NCBI RefSeq assembly: GCF_004363045.1
Contig: NZ_SNYJ01000010.1
Span: 86,269 to 150,268, forward strand
Reading direction: 5' to 3'
From: Aureibacillus halotolerans
GTDB lineage: Bacteria > Bacillota > Bacilli > Bacillales > DSM-28697
DNA length: 64,000 bases
The notes under the pieces were generated by a model. It worked only from the letters and a program-made list of their open reading frames with translations. It was not told the DNA's origin and did no database searches. Of this stretch, positions 53,160 to 61,294 are shown in pieces (the stretch's first letter is position 1; every line of letters starts with the position of its first letter). The position numbers and the translations under genes are program-made.

Positions 53160-53504
53160 ATGCATTCAAAACGCAAGCGCGACTTTATATGTACTTCGGA
53201 AGTGACGTTAGGGTTGATTAGCGGCAAATGGAAGCCGCTAATTTTGGGTTATTTGTCAGAGCAAACGTACCGCTTTAACGAACTCGAGAAATTAATGCCC
53301 GACATTACACAAAAAATGCTCACGATGCAGTTAAAGGCGATGGAGACGGACGGTTTAGTCAAACGAGAAGTGTACGCCGTCGTTCCACCAAAGGTTGAAT
53401 ATTCCCTTACTGATGTTGGGCAACGTCTTGCGCAGTTGTTGAACCAGCTGTGTGAATTCGGGGAGGATTATATGACATCTACACTTGGAAGTTCAGATGC
53501 TTGA
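53160..53504 (+). CDS. HxlR-family transcriptional regulator
   Basis: 114-residue winged-helix protein: LGLISGKWKPLILGYLSE, RFNELEKLMPDITQKMLT and LKAMETDGLVKREVYAVVPP with the invariant PPKVEYSLT. HxlR proteins sense reactive electrophiles or redox state, usually through a Cys; Cys 11 and a late Cys are candidates. ATG 53160 after GGAGAGGGTGATGATGA. It converges on the 457-residue gene 18 bp away and lies between the two toxin modules. Confidence 0.92.
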   Translation: MHSKRKRDFICTSEVTLGLISGKWKPLILGYLSEQTYRFNELEKLMPDITQKMLTMQLKAMETDGLVKREVYAVVPPKVEYSLTDVGQRLAQLLNQLCEFGEDYMTSTLGSSDA

Positions 53505-53522
53505 AGCCTTTGCCACCGCGTT

Positions 53523-54896
53523 TTATTTAAAACGTTCACAAGACAGCAAAACTTTTGCGCCGAATTGTTTACCAGCACGCAATGCCGCGCCATTTACCTT
53601 GCCATCTTCCAGAAAAATAAGGTTCTGCGGGTAAAGCTTCCCCAGTAAAGCGAGCAATACAAGCGGATTGCCATTCGCTGAGATGTCGTGTATACCGTCG
53701 TCTCTGAATGCCGCAAGTTCTTCCACAGCAAGGATATCTTCCGCCGAATACTCGGTCCACGCTGAGCGATCGAGTGTCGACTTTTCCTCTTTGTCTACCG
53801 TATTGATAGTGGGGCGATACATATAACGGTAGGCCCGTGCGATTTGTCCGACATCCGTCACATAGGCGCTGCTGGCGTTAGTTAACCGGAGTGAGAGAAG
53901 CCTACGGTCATCTTCCGTAGCGACGGGAGCAATCTCGGCCTCCTTAGGAAAAGTGCTCCCAAGAGATGTAGCTTTTCCTTTTTCAATATAGCTCCTGCCC
54001 GCATCCTCATAATTTTCATATGCGTATTCAAATACAAAATGCTCTCGTTCCAGTCCGTTCAATGTGAACTTGGCCGGATGCCAGCGGAGCAACGTCCCAG
54101 ACGCCGACTGAAGTGAACCGCCAATCATCGCAGGCAGCACGATCCCCCATCGATACTGAAACCCATAGCCGCTCCGCTCTAAACCGACACCAAGCAAATG
54201 TTGCGCAAATGCAACAAGGTCCTTGTGTTTTAATCCTTGGAACATGACTTGAGTCAGAAATGTGGTTCTTGCCTGCTCAATAAACCTTAGCCCGTTGGTG
54301 CCTGTGTCGATCGGGACCTCCCGCCAATTGGCAAACGGCAGCAAGGCATCCCGAAGCAAGATCAGTTGATGCAGGTATTCATTAAACAATTGCATGGCCT
54401 CTGTACTGCCTCTAGGGCCCATCAGAACATCTACAACATCAGGTGTCCATAGGTGCTGTTCGCACCGGCTCCTAAGTTTCAGTTGCGCCAAGGTAGCACT
54501 GCTCCTTGTGCGTGCAGCAAATGCCTCGCGTGCATAAGCCACCAGCCCTGCACCAATGATTTCTGCCTGCGCCAATAGCTCGCTTTTCGACTGACCCGAC
54601 TGTGGCAAAGGCAAAGTAGCTAACGGTAGGGTTGATTCCCTACCGGAAGTCGCCAAGCTCGCCGCTAAATTGTCCAGCAGAGGTTTGGCCGCGTCTTCGG
54701 CTCCTAGCTTTATACAAACGGCTTCCAGCAGAAGGCTAACTCTTTTGACAATAGCCTCAGCTCGATACACTCCAGGAACAAATCCCCATTGCACCGGCAA
54801 GTCTAGGTCCTCTATGTGAGTAGCGCCTATAGAATCAACGTCAATTCGTTCACCAAGCCTTAATTTGAATTCGCCCAAAGGTAATCGGTAATCCAC
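53523..54896 (-). CDS. Unrecognised 457-residue protein
   Basis: I do not recognise a family. The protein has no signal peptide or obvious membrane segment and is rich in Leu, Ala and Arg. It starts MDYRLPLGEFKLRLGERIDV and has two Trp-containing segments (VQWGFVPGVYRAE and YRWGIVLPAMIGGS), LLRWHPAKFTLNG and a Cys near each end. Codon use is like the chromosome, not the AT-rich island. It sits between two toxin-antitoxin copies, convergent with HxlR. ATG 54896 with a GGGGGTTGTTTCGTTGTGG stretch upstream. Confidence 0.75.
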   Translation of the reverse strand: MDYRLPLGEFKLRLGERIDVDSIGATHIEDLDLPVQWGFVPGVYRAEAIVKRVSLLLEAVCIKLGAEDAAKPLLDNLAASLATSGRESTLPLATLPLPQSGQSKSELLAQAEIIGAGLVAYAREAFAARTRSSATLAQLKLRSRCEQHLWTPDVVDVLMGPRGSTEAMQLFNEYLHQLILLRDALLPFANWREVPIDTGTNGLRFIEQARTTFLTQVMFQGLKHKDLVAFAQHLLGVGLERSGYGFQYRWGIVLPAMIGGSLQSASGTLLRWHPAKFTLNGLEREHFVFEYAYENYEDAGRSYIEKGKATSLGSTFPKEAEIAPVATEDDRRLLSLRLTNASSAYVTDVGQIARAYRYMYRPTINTVDKEEKSTLDRSAWTEYSAEDILAVEELAAFRDDGIHDISANGNPLVLLALLGKLYPQNLIFLEDGKVNGAALRAGKQFGAKVLLSCERFK

Positions 54897-55139
54897 AACG
54901 AAACAACCCCCTTACGTGTTTATCAATATCAGTATAAAAACGAAAAAGGGTTATGAGAAGTACGCACTTTATTGTCAGTGACTGTAGGGTTGGTGCGTTA
55001 GTTTTAAAAAGATACCGTCAGCACCGATAAATTCAGTGAATTTTGTCTAAATATAGACGATTTATGCTATACTTGCCAGTAACAATAACGGAGCTCTTTG
55101 GGTGGATCGGCACTCCTTTGATGAAAGGGGGTGTTGCCA

Positions 55140-55250
55140 ATGACAGATTACCAGATCATTATGGTGATTTTGAAAGTAATCGGATTAGTGATTACTTTGA
55201 TGTTGTCGTTTGGAACACTGATTTTTCTGTTAACACAGAAAAAAAAGTAA
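55140..55250 (+). CDS. Type I toxin, holin-like small hydrophobic peptide, copy 2
   Basis: 36 residues, identical to copy 1 except Val 10 to Ile. ATG 55140 after GAAAGGGGGTGTTGCCA. Extended -10 TGCTATACT (55065-55073). The flanks from CACCGATAAATTCAGTG upstream to the CACTTGTGGCTTTTTTAG hairpin downstream are shared with copy 1, but the terminator stem after the stop has drifted in a paired way (AGTAACCCGC/GCGGGTTACT), which shows selection for the hairpin. Confidence 0.85.
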   Translation: MTDYQIIMVILKVIGLVITLMLSFGTLIFLLTQKKK

Positions 55251-55376
55251 CCCGCCCCTAGAGTTAGGCACTCAGGCGGGTTACTTTTCGCTTTTGGCCG
55301 ATCCATTTATGGAACCGTTGTTGCCAAGTCACAAGTGTTGGAAGCACTTGTGGCTTTTTTAGTGTTTCCACTTCTT
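55230..55376 (-). ncRNA. Candidate antisense RNA antitoxin, copy 2
   Basis: Minus-strand extended -10 TGATATAAT (complement of 55383-55388) followed by the conserved segment over CACAAGTG and the toxin 3' end, with a T-run on the minus strand after the AGTAACCCGC hairpin. Ends are estimates. Confidence 0.58.
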
Positions 55377-55482
55377 GGCGCAATTATATCACAAGTCAGA
55401 TAACCTTGCACAAAAAGCCTTCTTCTTTGCTCAGCATGACAGCCAAGCGACCTTGAAGGGCTTGGCTGTCATTTGGTACGCT

Positions 55483-55620
55483 TGTTTTTCTGCTAACGCA
55501 ATGTGTAATCCGCCCTCTGAATTTGCGAGCTCTAGGGGATTACTTTCCTCTTCGGCCGATCCATTTACAGAATCGTTGTTGCCAAATCACAAGTGTTAGC
55601 AGCACCTGTGACTTTATACC
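55483..55620 (+). pseudogene. Third, decayed toxin-antitoxin remnant
   Basis: TTTTTCTGCTAACGCA (toxin 3' codons), then GAATTTGCGAGCTCTAGGGG, GGCCGATCCATTTACAGAAT and a worn AAATCACAAGTGTTAGCAGCACC. The 5' part with the start is missing, and the T-run after the last hairpin is lost. The antitoxin promoter is also not preserved. 55621-55782 holds only the next gene's upstream region. Confidence 0.75.
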
Positions 55621-55782
55621 CTCATCATAACACAGACTCGATCGAATTATCAATATATTATGTGTTTTAAGTGGCACATCCCTCATTAGCCATTCCAATC
55701 GGTTCTCATTCAAAACGGATAAGGGCGAAGCGGGTTCTTTCGCTGTACACTAAAGGTAGACGAATCGAAGGAGGCAATGCAG

Positions 55783-56544
55783 ATGAATCATGATCAGGTG
55801 AGAGCGACGTTTGGCAAGCATGCCAGCAGCTATGTGACGAGTGAGGTGCATGCGAAGGGGGAGGATTTGACATGGCTGGCTGACCTTTTGAAGCTAACAG
55901 GAAGTGAGACAGCGTTGGATGTGGCCACAGGTGGCGGTCACACCGCACGCGTGCTGGCCGACAGCGGGGCGAACGTGACGGCAGTGGACCTCACGCCGGA
56001 GATGCTGGATGCCGCGCGGGAGCATCTTGGGGAGCGGGACAATGTGCAGTACAAGGTGGCGGATGCTCAGGCGCTGCCGTTTGCGGATGAGACGTTTGAT
56101 GTGGTCACCTGCAGGATAGCGGCGCACCATTTCCCAGAACCGAGCACATTTGTGCGCGAGGTGCACCGAGTGTTACGCTCAGGAGGTCGCTTTTTGCTGA
56201 TTGATAATATCGTTCCCGAGAATGAACCTCTTGCCGATTGGATCAACGAGACAGAGACGATTCGCGATCCGGGTCATGCCCGCTGCTTGTCGATCAGTGA
56301 GTGGAATGAGCTGTTTGCGGACGCTGGTCTTACGCTGCAACACGACTCTGCCTGGAAAAAGCAGATGGTGTTCGAGCCATGGGTGAACCGGATTTTGGAC
56401 GATGAGACTATCATCGAATCCATCACGCAACGGTTTTTGCAGGCAACTCCTGCTGTGAAGAAAGGGTTTGAAATTCAGGTGGAAAACGGTCAGCCGACGC
56501 AGTTTGCACTGTTCGCTTGGATGGTATTAGGAAAAAAGTCATAA
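55783..56544 (+). CDS. Class I SAM-dependent methyltransferase (UbiE-like)
   Basis: 253 residues. Motif I ALDVATGGGHTARVLADSG, VTAVDLTPEMLDAAREHL, DAQALPFADETFDVVTCRIA and HRVLRSGGRFLLIDN give a complete methyltransferase_11 fold. Substrate unknown. ATG 55783 with AAGGAGGCAATGCAG; an ATG two codons earlier is too close to the ribosome site. Confidence 0.92.
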   Translation: MNHDQVRATFGKHASSYVTSEVHAKGEDLTWLADLLKLTGSETALDVATGGGHTARVLADSGANVTAVDLTPEMLDAAREHLGERDNVQYKVADAQALPFADETFDVVTCRIAAHHFPEPSTFVREVHRVLRSGGRFLLIDNIVPENEPLADWINETETIRDPGHARCLSISEWNELFADAGLTLQHDSAWKKQMVFEPWVNRILDDETIIESITQRFLQATPAVKKGFEIQVENGQPTQFALFAWMVLGKKS

Positions 56545-56604
56545 TTGGGACTGGAAACGCTCTTTTTTGTGCCGATACTAGAAGTACAGGCACAAACGAG
56601 AGGC

Positions 56605-56906
56605 TGTGGATAACCTGTTGATGCATTTCCATACGTAGGGTACAATAAACGCAGAGTAAGCTGTGGAAAAACCCAAGTGAAGGACGTGCAAACGATGGAG
56701 ATTCGTGACATCCCAGTGTGCCAGGAGCATGTCGAACTGGCGCTAGACATCATAGTAGACGAGTACGAAACCGCCCCTGCCATCGAACAAAGGGGAACAG
56801 ACGAAGAACGAATGGTCTGCGAATTCTGTCAGGAAACCGCACAATACGTGGTGTCTAATCGTGACGCTCACTGACCTGTGGATAAATCCTGTTGATATGT
56901 GTATAA
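56605..56906. other. DnaA-box cluster upstream of rlmH
   Basis: TGTGGATAA at 56605-56613 and 56877-56885 (both exact) and TGTGTATAA at 56898-56906, with weaker TGTGGAAAA near 56662. From memory, the gene corresponding to rlmH (yydA) is also one of the few places outside oriC with a DnaA-box cluster in B. subtilis. It may titrate DnaA or control rlmH. Confidence 0.7.
56695..56874 (+). CDS. yyzF: CxxH/CxxC protein (YyzF family)
   Basis: 59 residues with VCQEHVELALDIIVDEYETA and VCEFCQETAQYVV: one CxxH and one CxxC, likely a zinc site. The small family is found next to rlmH in Bacillaceae, as here. ATG 56695 with AAGGACGTGC; a GTG at 56677 is possible. Function unknown. Confidence 0.85.
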   Translation: MEIRDIPVCQEHVELALDIIVDEYETAPAIEQRGTDEERMVCEFCQETAQYVVSNRDAH

Positions 56907-56943
56907 CTTTTATGGATCGCCTGTTGACAAGGAGGGGGAAGCT

Positions 56944-57423
56944 GTGAATATCTCAATCATCGCCGTCGGGAAGCTGAAGGAAAAATACCTCAAGCTTGGC
57001 ATCGACGAATACCTCAAACGCTTAACCCCTTACGCCAAAGTTAGCTTCATCGAAGTGCCCGACGAAAAAGCACCCGAAAAACTCAGTGCCCAGGAAGAAG
57101 AACAGGTCAAAGCAAAGGAAGGCGAGCGCCTGCTCGCAAAAATCCCCGCCGACGCCTACGTCTTCCTCCTTGACCTCGACGGCAAGCAGCTCACCTCCGA
57201 AGCCTTCGCCCAAAAACTAGACGAGCTCGCCACCTACGGCCAAAGCAAGCTCGCCTTCGTCATCGGCGGCTCCTTAGGCTTGAGCCCAGACGTGCGCAAA
57301 CGAGCCGACCAAAAGCTCAGTTTATCAAAAATGACCTTGCCGCACCAGCTCGCAAGGCTGTTGCTCGTGGAGCAAGTGTACAGGGGGTTTAAGATTAATC
57401 GGGGTGAGGTTTATCATAAGTGA
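56944..57423 (+). CDS. rlmH: 23S rRNA pseudouridine1915-N3-methyltransferase RlmH
   Basis: SPOUT-class methyltransferase of the ribosome, dimeric with a trefoil knot. It starts [20 protein letters not shown], has the SAM loop [16 protein letters not shown] and ends [17 protein letters not shown] 56944 after AAGGAGGGGGAAGCT gives 159 residues, the family length. Its last 18 bases correspond to the SCC attachment site in staphylococci (orfX); see the separate entry. Confidence 0.96.
   Translation: MNISIIAVGKLKEKYLKLGIDEYLKRLTPYAKVSFIEVPDEKAPEKLSAQEEEQVKAKEGERLLAKIPADAYVFLLDLDGKQLTSEAFAQKLDELATYGQSKLAFVIGGSLGLSPDVRKRADQKLSLSKMTLPHQLARLLLVEQVYRGFKINRGEVYHK
57406..57423 (+). other. SCC-like attachment site at the rlmH 3' end (candidate)
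   Basis: GAGGTTTATCATAAGTGA matches the staphylococcal SCC att core GARGCNTATCATAARTRA in 17 of 18 positions. The conservation follows from the conserved protein end EVYHK, so a match alone proves nothing; but AT-rich island DNA begins immediately after it. The second att would lie outside the window. 57424-57600 contains no gene; it has a CTCGGG/CCCGAG hairpin (57516-57537). Confidence 0.5.
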
Positions 57424-57610
57424 ATGAAGTTTATTATTAGACGGATTGTAACCATTAGAAAGTAGACACTATGTATCCAGTCGAAGCAAGAGCAAGGTCA
57501 TGACTTAGCTACAGTCTCGGGCGAGTAATTTCCCGAGGTAGTAAGCGTATTAATCACAAACCGTGAAAATGTCATAAATGGAAATCCACGCCCGAATTGT
57601 CGCACTTAAT

Positions 57611-57639
57611 TTGACAATCCGTCAATATTAAAAATAAAT
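57611..57639 (+). promoter_or_regulatory. Possible promoter of the AAA-DUF4435 gene
   Basis: TTGACA (57611-57616), 17 bp, ATAAAT (57634-57639). The -35 lies in TTGACAATCCGTCAA, a small palindrome that could be an operator. Confidence 0.45.
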
Positions 57640-57687
57640 AAAGGAAAACAAAAAATATCGAGCATTAGAAGAGTAAAGGAGTTTAAG

Positions 57688-59541
57688 ATGAAAATAAGAA
57701 AGTTGAAAATACGGAATTATAATGCGATTAGATATATAGAAATGAGTGACATACCAGACTTTGTAGTAATAGCTGGTCCAAATGGAGTTGGTAAATCAAC
57801 TATTTTTTCAGCAATTAAAGAATTTCAAAGAATAATAAAAAGAATTTATACTAATGATTTAAAATATGGCATATCGAGAAGGATAGATTTTAGTAAACAA
57901 TCTCCATTTAGTGATGAACATCAAAAAGGTGATTTAGAAATTACCTTTGAATTATCAAACAAGGAAAAAGACTTTATTAAAACAGAAAAAAACCAGATTA
58001 CTGGTAAATTAGATTTTGATGATATAAGTAATTGTAGATTCGATAATGAATTAGGGGAATTACTTATCAATGGAAGTCAGTTTTCTCTAATAAATCACAT
58101 TCATGCGAATAGAACTTTGACATCTAAATCAAATAAAGAGATAAGTTTAAATTCTTTAGCCCGTTTCGACGATATCGAAGATACTCCAGTAAGATATCGA
58201 AGAAGATATGAGAATGATGCGCTTTTTGATAGAGTTAAAGATTATCTAGCTGCCATTTACTTTGATGATTTAATTAAAGCAGTTGAGACTGGAAAAATTG
58301 GGAATGAACTTGAGGAATTAGTTAAAGTAATTAACTCCTATATAAAACCTAAACAATTTATGGGAGTTAAAAGAGATACAAGTGGATTAACTTTTCCTGT
58401 AAAATATGATGAGTTAATTCATGATATTGATGAATTAAGTTCTGGTGAAAAAGAAATTGTAATGGTATTTGTAAATTTGAAATGGATACAAGCTGAGAGT
58501 TATATTTTTTTATATGATGAACCGGAGCTACATCTTAATGCTAACCTAGAAAAACTGTTATCATCACATTTAAAGCAACTACAGGGAAATAACCAAATTT
58601 GGTTAGCAACGCATTCTTATGAAATATTAGATTCCGCTAATTATAAAGAGGTCTTTCAGATAGTACATCACACGGGTGAGAATCAGATTTTCAGACTAAT
58701 AAGCGATGAAGATAAATTTGAAACATTAAAATCATTAGGTGCAAGTGTTGGCTTACAGTTGATATCGCAAAAAGTTATTTTTGTAGAGGGAAAAACGGAT
58801 AAGGAATTTTTTCAATTACTTTTTGATGATTATAAAGAACAATTGAGCTTTGTTCAATCAACTGGGATTAACAACCTGATGAGAGTTAGTAATGCAGTGG
58901 TTGACTTATTAACGGAAGCCAGCAAGGCATCAGACTTTTACTTAGTCAGAGATAAGGACTTTCTAGTGACATCACAAATTGAAGAATTACAAATTAAGCT
59001 TAATCAAAAGATTCATGTTTTAGCCAAGTATCATATTGAAAATTACTTTTTAAATGGTAATGCGATTTTAACTGTGATTGAAAGTATGGGAATTGACACC
59101 TTTACACATGCTGATGATATAGAATACAAATTAAAAGAAATAGCCGACAGTCAAAAAGAGGATGTTATTGCTCAATGGATTGCATTTGAATTGCATGAGG
59201 AAATCAGGAAATTTGATTTTAATGTTGGTGGTAATAATTTAGAAGAAAGACTTAAGGACAGAGTATCAGCCCAATGTGAACGAATAAATGATATTCTTGA
59301 TAGTACAAGAATAGTAAAAAAATTGAATGAGAAAAAGGATTTTATCAATGAAAATTGGGATAATATTTGGAGGGATTTCCCTCCAGGAAGAGATATTTTG
59401 AAGGAATTTGTTAATAAATTTGTAGAAGGTATAAAATATGATAGATTTATTCATTTATTAGTAAGGGAGAGTATTAGACAGAATATACCTGAAGTAGATG
59501 ATCTGAAAAAAACAATACTTAGTGAGATAGGATTTGAATAG
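57688..59541 (+). CDS. AAA ATPase fused to DUF4435/TOPRIM-like nuclease domain (PARIS/OLD-type defence candidate)
   Basis: 617 residues. N-terminal ABC-like AAA domain: RNYNAIRYIE start, Walker A GPNGVGKS (30-37), signature LSSGEKE (250-256), Walker B FLYDEPE (D277, E278), switch ATHSYE (about 306-311). C-terminal domain: FVEGKTD (E367, D371), VRDKD (D422, D424) and YHIENY (448-453), the pattern of DUF4435, a TOPRIM relative. In the PARIS anti-phage system these are the two subunits AriA and AriB, sometimes fused; OLD nucleases have a similar plan. AT-rich, unlike upstream genes. ATG 57688 with AAAGGAG. Confidence 0.85.
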   Translation: MKIRKLKIRNYNAIRYIEMSDIPDFVVIAGPNGVGKSTIFSAIKEFQRIIKRIYTNDLKYGISRRIDFSKQSPFSDEHQKGDLEITFELSNKEKDFIKTEKNQITGKLDFDDISNCRFDNELGELLINGSQFSLINHIHANRTLTSKSNKEISLNSLARFDDIEDTPVRYRRRYENDALFDRVKDYLAAIYFDDLIKAVETGKIGNELEELVKVINSYIKPKQFMGVKRDTSGLTFPVKYDELIHDIDELSSGEKEIVMVFVNLKWIQAESYIFLYDEPELHLNANLEKLLSSHLKQLQGNNQIWLATHSYEILDSANYKEVFQIVHHTGENQIFRLISDEDKFETLKSLGASVGLQLISQKVIFVEGKTDKEFFQLLFDDYKEQLSFVQSTGINNLMRVSNAVVDLLTEASKASDFYLVRDKDFLVTSQIEELQIKLNQKIHVLAKYHIENYFLNGNAILTVIESMGIDTFTHADDIEYKLKEIADSQKEDVIAQWIAFELHEEIRKFDFNVGGNNLEERLKDRVSAQCERINDILDSTRIVKKLNEKKDFINENWDNIWRDFPPGRDILKEFVNKFVEGIKYDRFIHLLVRESIRQNIPEVDDLKKTILSEIGFE

Positions 59542-60004
59542 TGCCTAATTTATTTGAAATGCATGTTTTTGCTTTCAAGAACTCATTTGGACATGTCATG
59601 TTGTGGATTAACATGTGATCTAACAAAGGAAATTGAATCTTTATACATTTCGCCTTGCTAAGAAACAAAGAATAATAAAATATATATTCCTGATTAATAA
59701 TTTGAAATTAATAGGGGGGTTACTTAAATAGTTATTATTTATATTTAGTGGAACACTTCTTAGTTTATTAGAATTATATTATTAATATGTTTGAAGGTGA
59801 TCTCCTTGCAGAGGTTAAGACCTATAAGGGATGCCAGGTAATTTTCATACGGGTTTTTCTTCCCAGAATTTAAGGATTGAATAACCTAACCTTTGAGTGA
59901 CTTTCATGGACTGATTTCCGCAGCAAGTTGGTCAATTAACCATAAAAAAACATTCTCAAGTTGTTATAATACATACGGAAAAAAGATCTTTTATTTACTT
60001 TTTA

Positions 60005-60208
60005 CTAACCGGATACTTCCTCCCATTCTTCCCGATATTTTCTTAATCTGAGTTCTTTCTCATTACCAATCCACTGAAAATCTTTAAGTAGCTATACTGC
60101 TTCGATAGAGATTGAGATGGCGAGATCTTTTGGATTATGATATTGTCTCCAGTTTCTTTCATCTCTAAATTCATTGATGTAATTTATTAAGTTTTGAATA
60201 TCGCTCAT
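60005..60208 (-). pseudogene. Broken MazG-like nucleotide pyrophosphohydrolase
   Basis: On the minus strand ATG 60208 opens MSDIQNLINYINEFRDERNW and RQYHNPKDLAISISIEAV, then an in-frame TAG (60094-60092) replaces the metal-binding Glu of the usual SIEAAELLEDFQW; the same frame goes on LLKDFQWIGNEKELRLRKYR to a second stop at 60005. The family is about 100-115 residues, so the 3' third is also missing. A good ribosome site (AGAGGGAAAAGTT) remains. Otherwise 59542-60004 shows no supportable gene. Confidence 0.85.
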
Positions 60209-60407
60209 AATAACTTTTCCCTCTTTAGCTCGAGTGGAGTATTGCGTCAGGAAAGAGCCACTTGTGGTTTGTTTTATCTTTAACGTTATACGAATTATTA
60301 TTTAAAGAAAAGGAGTAAATTGCACGTTATTATACATTAGTGAAATTCCTAATGGTATACTATTTTGAAGAGAACATAAAGTTTTGTTTTTAGAAAGAAG
60401 TGAAATA

Positions 60408-61292
60408 ATGATAAATCCATCGCCTTTAAGATATCCCGGTGGGAAGTTCAAGATATATAAATATATTAGCAAGCTAGTAAGACAAAATAACTGTAGTTCG
60501 TATATTGAACCTTTCGCGGGTGGGTCTGCAATTTCGCTCGCTTTACTATTTAATGGTATAGTAAACAGAGTTATAATAAATGATTATGACTATTCAATAT
60601 ATTGCTTTTGGGAAAGTATTCTGAATGAGACAGAAGCTTTTATAAAGTTGATTGAAGATACTCCAGTTACTGTAGAAGAATGGCATAATCAAAAATTGAT
60701 TAGAGAAAAAATATATGACCACTCACCTTTAAAGGTAGGTTTTTCAACCTTTTTTTTGAATAGAGTAAACAGATCAGGAATAATAGATAAAGCTGGACCC
60801 ATTGGTGGTATGAGCCAGCTCGGTAATTATCCAATAGATTGCAGATTTAATAAAGAGGATCTAATTAAGAAGATAAAAAAAATCTCAAAGTATAGACATG
60901 CCATTAGATTATTTAATCAGGATGCTATGGATTTTATTGAATATGAAATAATTAAAACTAGGAATTCTTTTACATTCTTTGATCCGCCTTATTACAAAAA
61001 AGGAAGAGGATTATATACAAACTTCTATACCCATGGCGATCATGAAAACCTAGCAAAAACAATTACTCAATTAATGAAGAACAGAAAATGGATCGTTACA
61101 TATGACACAGCAAATGAAATTAGAGAGCTATATTCTAAGTTTGACCAAATTACTTTTAGTTTATCTTATACATTACAAGAAAAAAAGAACATGCCTGAAT
61201 TTATGTTTTTTTCTAAAAAGATAAGACGTATTCAAAATGAAAATAATTCACTTAATATCCAACATACGCAGAACAATAATATTGAGGTGTAA
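60408..61292 (+). CDS. D12-class DNA adenine-N6 methyltransferase
   Basis: 294 residues. SAM motif X LRYPGGK (7-13), motif I EPFAGGSA (34-41), RVNRSGIIDKAGPIGG typical of this group, and catalytic motif IV FFDPPYY (DPPY 192-195). It should methylate adenine in a short site; the recognition sequence is not predictable. ATG 60408 after AGAAAGAAGTG; the frame extends 8 codons upstream without a better site. Only 2 bp separate its stop from the next gene, so the two form one functional unit. No restriction endonuclease is recognised next to it. Confidence 0.93.
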   Translation: MINPSPLRYPGGKFKIYKYISKLVRQNNCSSYIEPFAGGSAISLALLFNGIVNRVIINDYDYSIYCFWESILNETEAFIKLIEDTPVTVEEWHNQKLIREKIYDHSPLKVGFSTFFLNRVNRSGIIDKAGPIGGMSQLGNYPIDCRFNKEDLIKKIKKISKYRHAIRLFNQDAMDFIEYEIIKTRNSFTFFDPPYYKKGRGLYTNFYTHGDHENLAKTITQLMKNRKWIVTYDTANEIRELYSKFDQITFSLSYTLQEKKNMPEFMFFSKKIRRIQNENNSLNIQHTQNNNIEV

Positions 61293-61294
61293 AA

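Noticed and set aside
57040..57095. Further copy of the GTGCCCGA array inside rlmH
   Set aside because: GTGCCCGACG and CACCCGAAAA are not 21 bp apart and are ordinary codons of a conserved protein.
57406..57423. Treating the rlmH 3' match as proof of SCC integration
   Set aside because: The match is expected from conserved protein residues EVYHK; without the second att and a recombinase it stays a hypothesis.
59542..60004. Additional small genes in the 450-bp gap after the AAA-DUF4435 gene
   Set aside because: Frames are short, interrupted and lack ribosome sites; only AT-rich DNA is seen.
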